DNA of 64,000 nucleotides, from contig NZ_CP031423.1 of NCBI RefSeq assembly GCF_003991875.1, positions 2,728,001-2,792,000 on the forward strand. The letters run 5' to 3'. This stretch comes from Microbacterium lemovicicum (GTDB lineage Bacteria > Actinomycetota > Actinomycetes > Actinomycetales > Microbacteriaceae). A program made the translations under genes and the position numbers. Shown here piece by piece: positions 61,950 to 64,000 of this stretch (the first letter of the stretch is position 1; the number at the start of each line of letters is the position of its first letter). The notes beneath the pieces were generated by a model. The model was not told the origin of the DNA, did no database searches, and saw nothing but the letters and a program-made list of their open reading frames with translations.

Positions 61950-62966
61950 CTAGCTCGTAGCCGGCGGGCCGACCGAGCCATGGGCGCGGTAGGTGGGCGG
62001 GATGAGGTGGACGCCCGGCTCCGGAGGAGTGGAGCCGAGCGAGCGCATGGCGAGGTCGACCGCGAGGTCGCAGGAGGAGGCCGGGATGAGCGGGATGGCG
62101 TCCAGGGGCACGGAGAAGGAGGCGGGGTCGAACGTTGCGCCCACCGAGATGACCGAGACGTCGTCCGGCACGGCGCGGCCGTGGGCGGCCAGCTCTTCCA
62201 GCACGGCGGCGTGCGCGTCGTCTCCCCCGTGGAGGACGAAGCCGGTCACGCCCTCGGCGAGCATGTCGGCGACGGCGGCGCGGACGACGGCGATCTCGAC
62301 GACCGGTCCGCCCGTGGTGCGGAAGAGGCCCGAGACCTCGCGTCGCGCACAGGCGTCCTCGAAGCCCGCGCGCACGCGCGGCGGGAAGTTCGAGTTCTCG
62401 TAGGCGATGGCCGGGTGGCCGATCAGGCCGACGACCCGATGGCCGGCCTCGAAGAGCCGGTCCACGGCCAGGGCCGCGGCCGCCTCGAAGTCGAGGTCGA
62501 CGCAGGTCAGGCCGTGGTGGTCATCGGGCACGCCGATGAAGATGGAGGGGATGTCGAGCTGCCGGGCGAGGGCGACGCGGCGGTCCGCGGGCGCGACGTC
62601 GAGCACCAGGATGCCGTCGACCAGTCCGCTGTCGGCGACGCGGCGCATACCGTCCGCAGCGTCCTCCTCGGTCAGCAGGAGGATGTCGTAGTCCTGCCGC
62701 CGCGCGGCGATCGAGGTGGCCAGCACGAAGGCCATGTGGGTCGGGGCGAAGGTGTCGGGGCGGAACGGCTCGGTGAGGGCGAAGATCTGCGTGCGGCTTC
62801 CGGCGAGCATCCGCGCCCCCGCGTTGGCCCGGTAGCCGAGCTCCTCGACGGCGGACTCGATGCGGGTGCGGGTGGCGGCCGAGACCGGGCGCTTGCCGCT
62901 GAGGGCGTACGAGACGGTGCTAATGGAGACACCGGCGGCACGGGCCACCTCGTCGATCTTGACCAT
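61950..62966 (-). CDS. LacI family repressor of the xyloside operon
   Basis: The 338-residue protein has a LacI helix-turn-helix (VKIDEVARAAGVSISTVSYALSGKRPVSAATRTRIESAVEELGY) and a periplasmic-binding-like effector domain (residues about 60-330). AAGGAG before ATG 62966 decides the start. It controls the operon downstream on the same strand and itself through the shared operators; the inducer is probably a xyloside. Confidence 0.93.
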   Translation of the reverse strand: MVKIDEVARAAGVSISTVSYALSGKRPVSAATRTRIESAVEELGYRANAGARMLAGSRTQIFALTEPFRPDTFAPTHMAFVLATSIAARRQDYDILLLTEEDAADGMRRVADSGLVDGILVLDVAPADRRVALARQLDIPSIFIGVPDDHHGLTCVDLDFEAAAALAVDRLFEAGHRVVGLIGHPAIAYENSNFPPRVRAGFEDACARREVSGLFRTTGGPVVEIAVVRAAVADMLAEGVTGFVLHGGDDAHAAVLEELAAHGRAVPDDVSVISVGATFDPASFSVPLDAIPLIPASSCDLAVDLAMRSLGSTPPEPGVHLIPPTYRAHGSVGPPATS

Positions 62967-63000
62967 CAGGACTCCTTCGTCGTGCGACTCGTGTCGCGTG

Positions 63001-63060
63001 TCGAAGCGCTTCGCGAAACGCTTCGACGACGATGCTAACCCCGGGTCCGCCATCACGCAA
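63001..63060. promoter_or_regulatory. lacI promoter with two LacI operators
   Basis: On the minus strand TTGCGT (63055-63060) and TAGCAT (63032-63037) are 17 bp apart. Two operator-like palindromes follow: the second site CGAAACGCTTCG (63014-63025, one mismatch) and the perfect site CGAAGCGCTTCG (63002-63013), directly downstream of the start, so bound repressor would block transcription. Confidence 0.8.
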
Positions 63061-63141
63061 GACTTTTGTCGCCGAAGCCAACAAAGCCCGCACGGGCTGT
63101 GCGCGGCGGATCGCCTGTGGACGGGAGGGGAGAATGGGACG

Positions 63142-63702
63142 GTGAAACTTCTCGTCGCGGCCCTGGATGCCGAGCTCGTCGCCTTTCCCGAGACCCTCCC
63201 CGGATTCGACCGCCTGGTCACGGGCCCCGGCAAGCTGCAGGCGACCTTCGCGCTGACCCGCGCTCTGGACGCGGCGACCTACGACGAGATCCTCGTCGTC
63301 GGCACGGCGGGCGCGATCGATCCCCTGCTCCCCACGGGCGTGCACGAGATCGCCGGCGCGATCCAGCACGACGTCACCGACATCGACGGCGTCGTCGGCC
63401 AGCACGTGTCACTTCCCCCGCGCGTGGAGATCGGCGACGGAGACGGCGTCGTGATCGCCACGGGCGACCACTTCGTCGACGACGCCGAGGCCGTGGGCGT
63501 CATCCGCCCTCTCGGCGCTCGCATGGTCGACATGGAGACGTACGCCTACATCTGGGTCGCCGACCGGTTCGGCGTGCCCATCCGCGTGCTGAAGGCCGTG
63601 TCGGATCGCGCGCAGGACGACGCGATCACCGACTGGCGTGAGACGGTCGCGGCGTGCAGCGCGCAGCTGCGCGAGACCGTCGCGGAGCTCTACGGAGTCT
63701 GA
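63142..63702 (+). CDS. Nucleoside phosphorylase/MTA-SAH nucleosidase-like protein
   Basis: The 186-residue protein has the PNP/UDP fold: VAALDAELVAFPE at the N-terminus, VVGTAGAIDPLLP, and the family motif MVDMETYAYIWVADRFGVPIRVLKAVSD, which holds the nucleoside-binding Met-Glu. It is shorter than typical MTA/SAH nucleosidases (about 230). The GTG at 63142 follows GAGAAT-N6. The exact nucleoside is unknown. Confidence 0.82.
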   Translation: MKLLVAALDAELVAFPETLPGFDRLVTGPGKLQATFALTRALDAATYDEILVVGTAGAIDPLLPTGVHEIAGAIQHDVTDIDGVVGQHVSLPPRVEIGDGDGVVIATGDHFVDDAEAVGVIRPLGARMVDMETYAYIWVADRFGVPIRVLKAVSDRAQDDAITDWRETVAACSAQLRETVAELYGV

Positions 63703-63756
63703 GCCCGGCACGCTCACGGTTGCGCGTCGCCGTCGAGAGGCGGCCGCGGCAGCCCC

Positions 63757-64000
63757 TCACGTGATGACGCGCGGCTCCTCGGCGTCTTCGTCGGTCTCGG
63801 GCTCGGTCTCGCGCTCGCGACGCTTGCGCGCGGTGAGGTCGAGAACCGACAGCACGAAGGCGAAGGCGATGAAGAGGGCGACGGCCACCATCCCGAAGGC
63901 ATAGGCGTCGTGGAAGACCACCGAGTCGGTGGCCTTGCCGTCTTCGCGATAGATCGTCGCGTAGAACAGGGCGAGGGCGATCGCCGTGCCGACCGCAGTG
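63757..64000 (-). CDS. C-terminal end of a probable MFS exporter (5' end outside window)
   Basis: The 80 visible residues hold two hydrophobic segments (TAVGTAIALALFYATIY and FGMVAVALFIAFAFVLSVLDL) and a very charged tail rich in Arg then Glu. This fits the last two helices of an EmrB/QacA-type MFS exporter, but other membrane families are possible. The frame is open to the window end. Confidence 0.6.
   Translation of the reverse strand, partial: TAVGTAIALALFYATIYREDGKATDSVVFHDAYAFGMVAVALFIAFAFVLSVLDLTARKRRERETEPETDEDAEEPRVIT

Overview
The window looks like chromosomal DNA from a very GC-rich actinobacterium, most probably Microbacteriaceae and close to Microbacterium. This rests on gene content: a menaquinone pathway next to a system II cytochrome c block, F420-type LLM oxidoreductases, a DUF4229 protein, a bS22-type ribosomal peptide and a BldC-like regulator. 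GTG starts are common, and very many genes have a TANNNT hexamer exactly six bases before the start codon, the mark of leaderless mRNAs. I see no tRNA or rRNA gene, CRISPR array, prophage or intact insertion sequence. Both edges cut genes: an alpha/beta hydrolase on the left and the C-terminus of a probable MFS exporter on the right.

Layout. 1-3.8 kb: hydrolase and FAD monooxygenase, a repeat-rich non-coding stretch, and a DUF559 nuclease-like gene bracketed by two copies of a hairpin repeat. 3.8-20.3 kb: quinone block with a ferredoxin-NADP reductase (fprA), a polyprenyl diphosphate synthase, menG, menF, menD, menA, menE, menB and menC, interspersed with a PPK2 kinase, small membrane proteins, a TetR/MFS pair, a VOC protein and an LLM oxidoreductase. 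menH and the DHNA-CoA thioesterase are not in the window. 20.3-26.1 kb: a TetR gene facing an operon of an MMPL/RND transporter and a YhgE/Pip protein; the MMPL protein carries a C-terminal extension that reads as a decayed ABC ATPase domain. 26.4-31.2 kb: histidine phosphatase, TlpA-like thioredoxin, CcdA, ResB and CcsB, the cytochrome c maturation set.

31.4-38.9 kb: a second histidine phosphatase, a DedA protein, an archaeal-type (probably nondiscriminating) aspartyl-tRNA synthetase and a four-gene ABC importer with overlapping gene ends. 39-43.6 kb: small thiol and stress proteins, bS22, a BldC-like regulator, ArsR and a KtrB/KtrA potassium uptake pair. 43.6-56.2 kb: SnoaL-like protein, proC, hydrolase, CDF transporter, LLM oxidoreductase, tadA, upp, DUF3467, a large nuclease-helicase, NAD synthetase and a small acidic protein. 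56.2-63 kb: a LacI-controlled operon for uptake of alpha-xylosides (binding protein, two permeases, GH31 alpha-xylosidase) with three matching operators. 63-64 kb: a nucleosidase and the exporter tail.

The most unusual features are the MMPL fused to a pseudo-ABC domain beside an ABC-2-like YhgE protein under a double GATAC-N6-GTATC operator, the families of dispersed intergenic palindromes, tandem duplications that copy gene stop codons, and the pervasive leaderless promoter pattern, including one symmetrical promoter serving two divergent genes.
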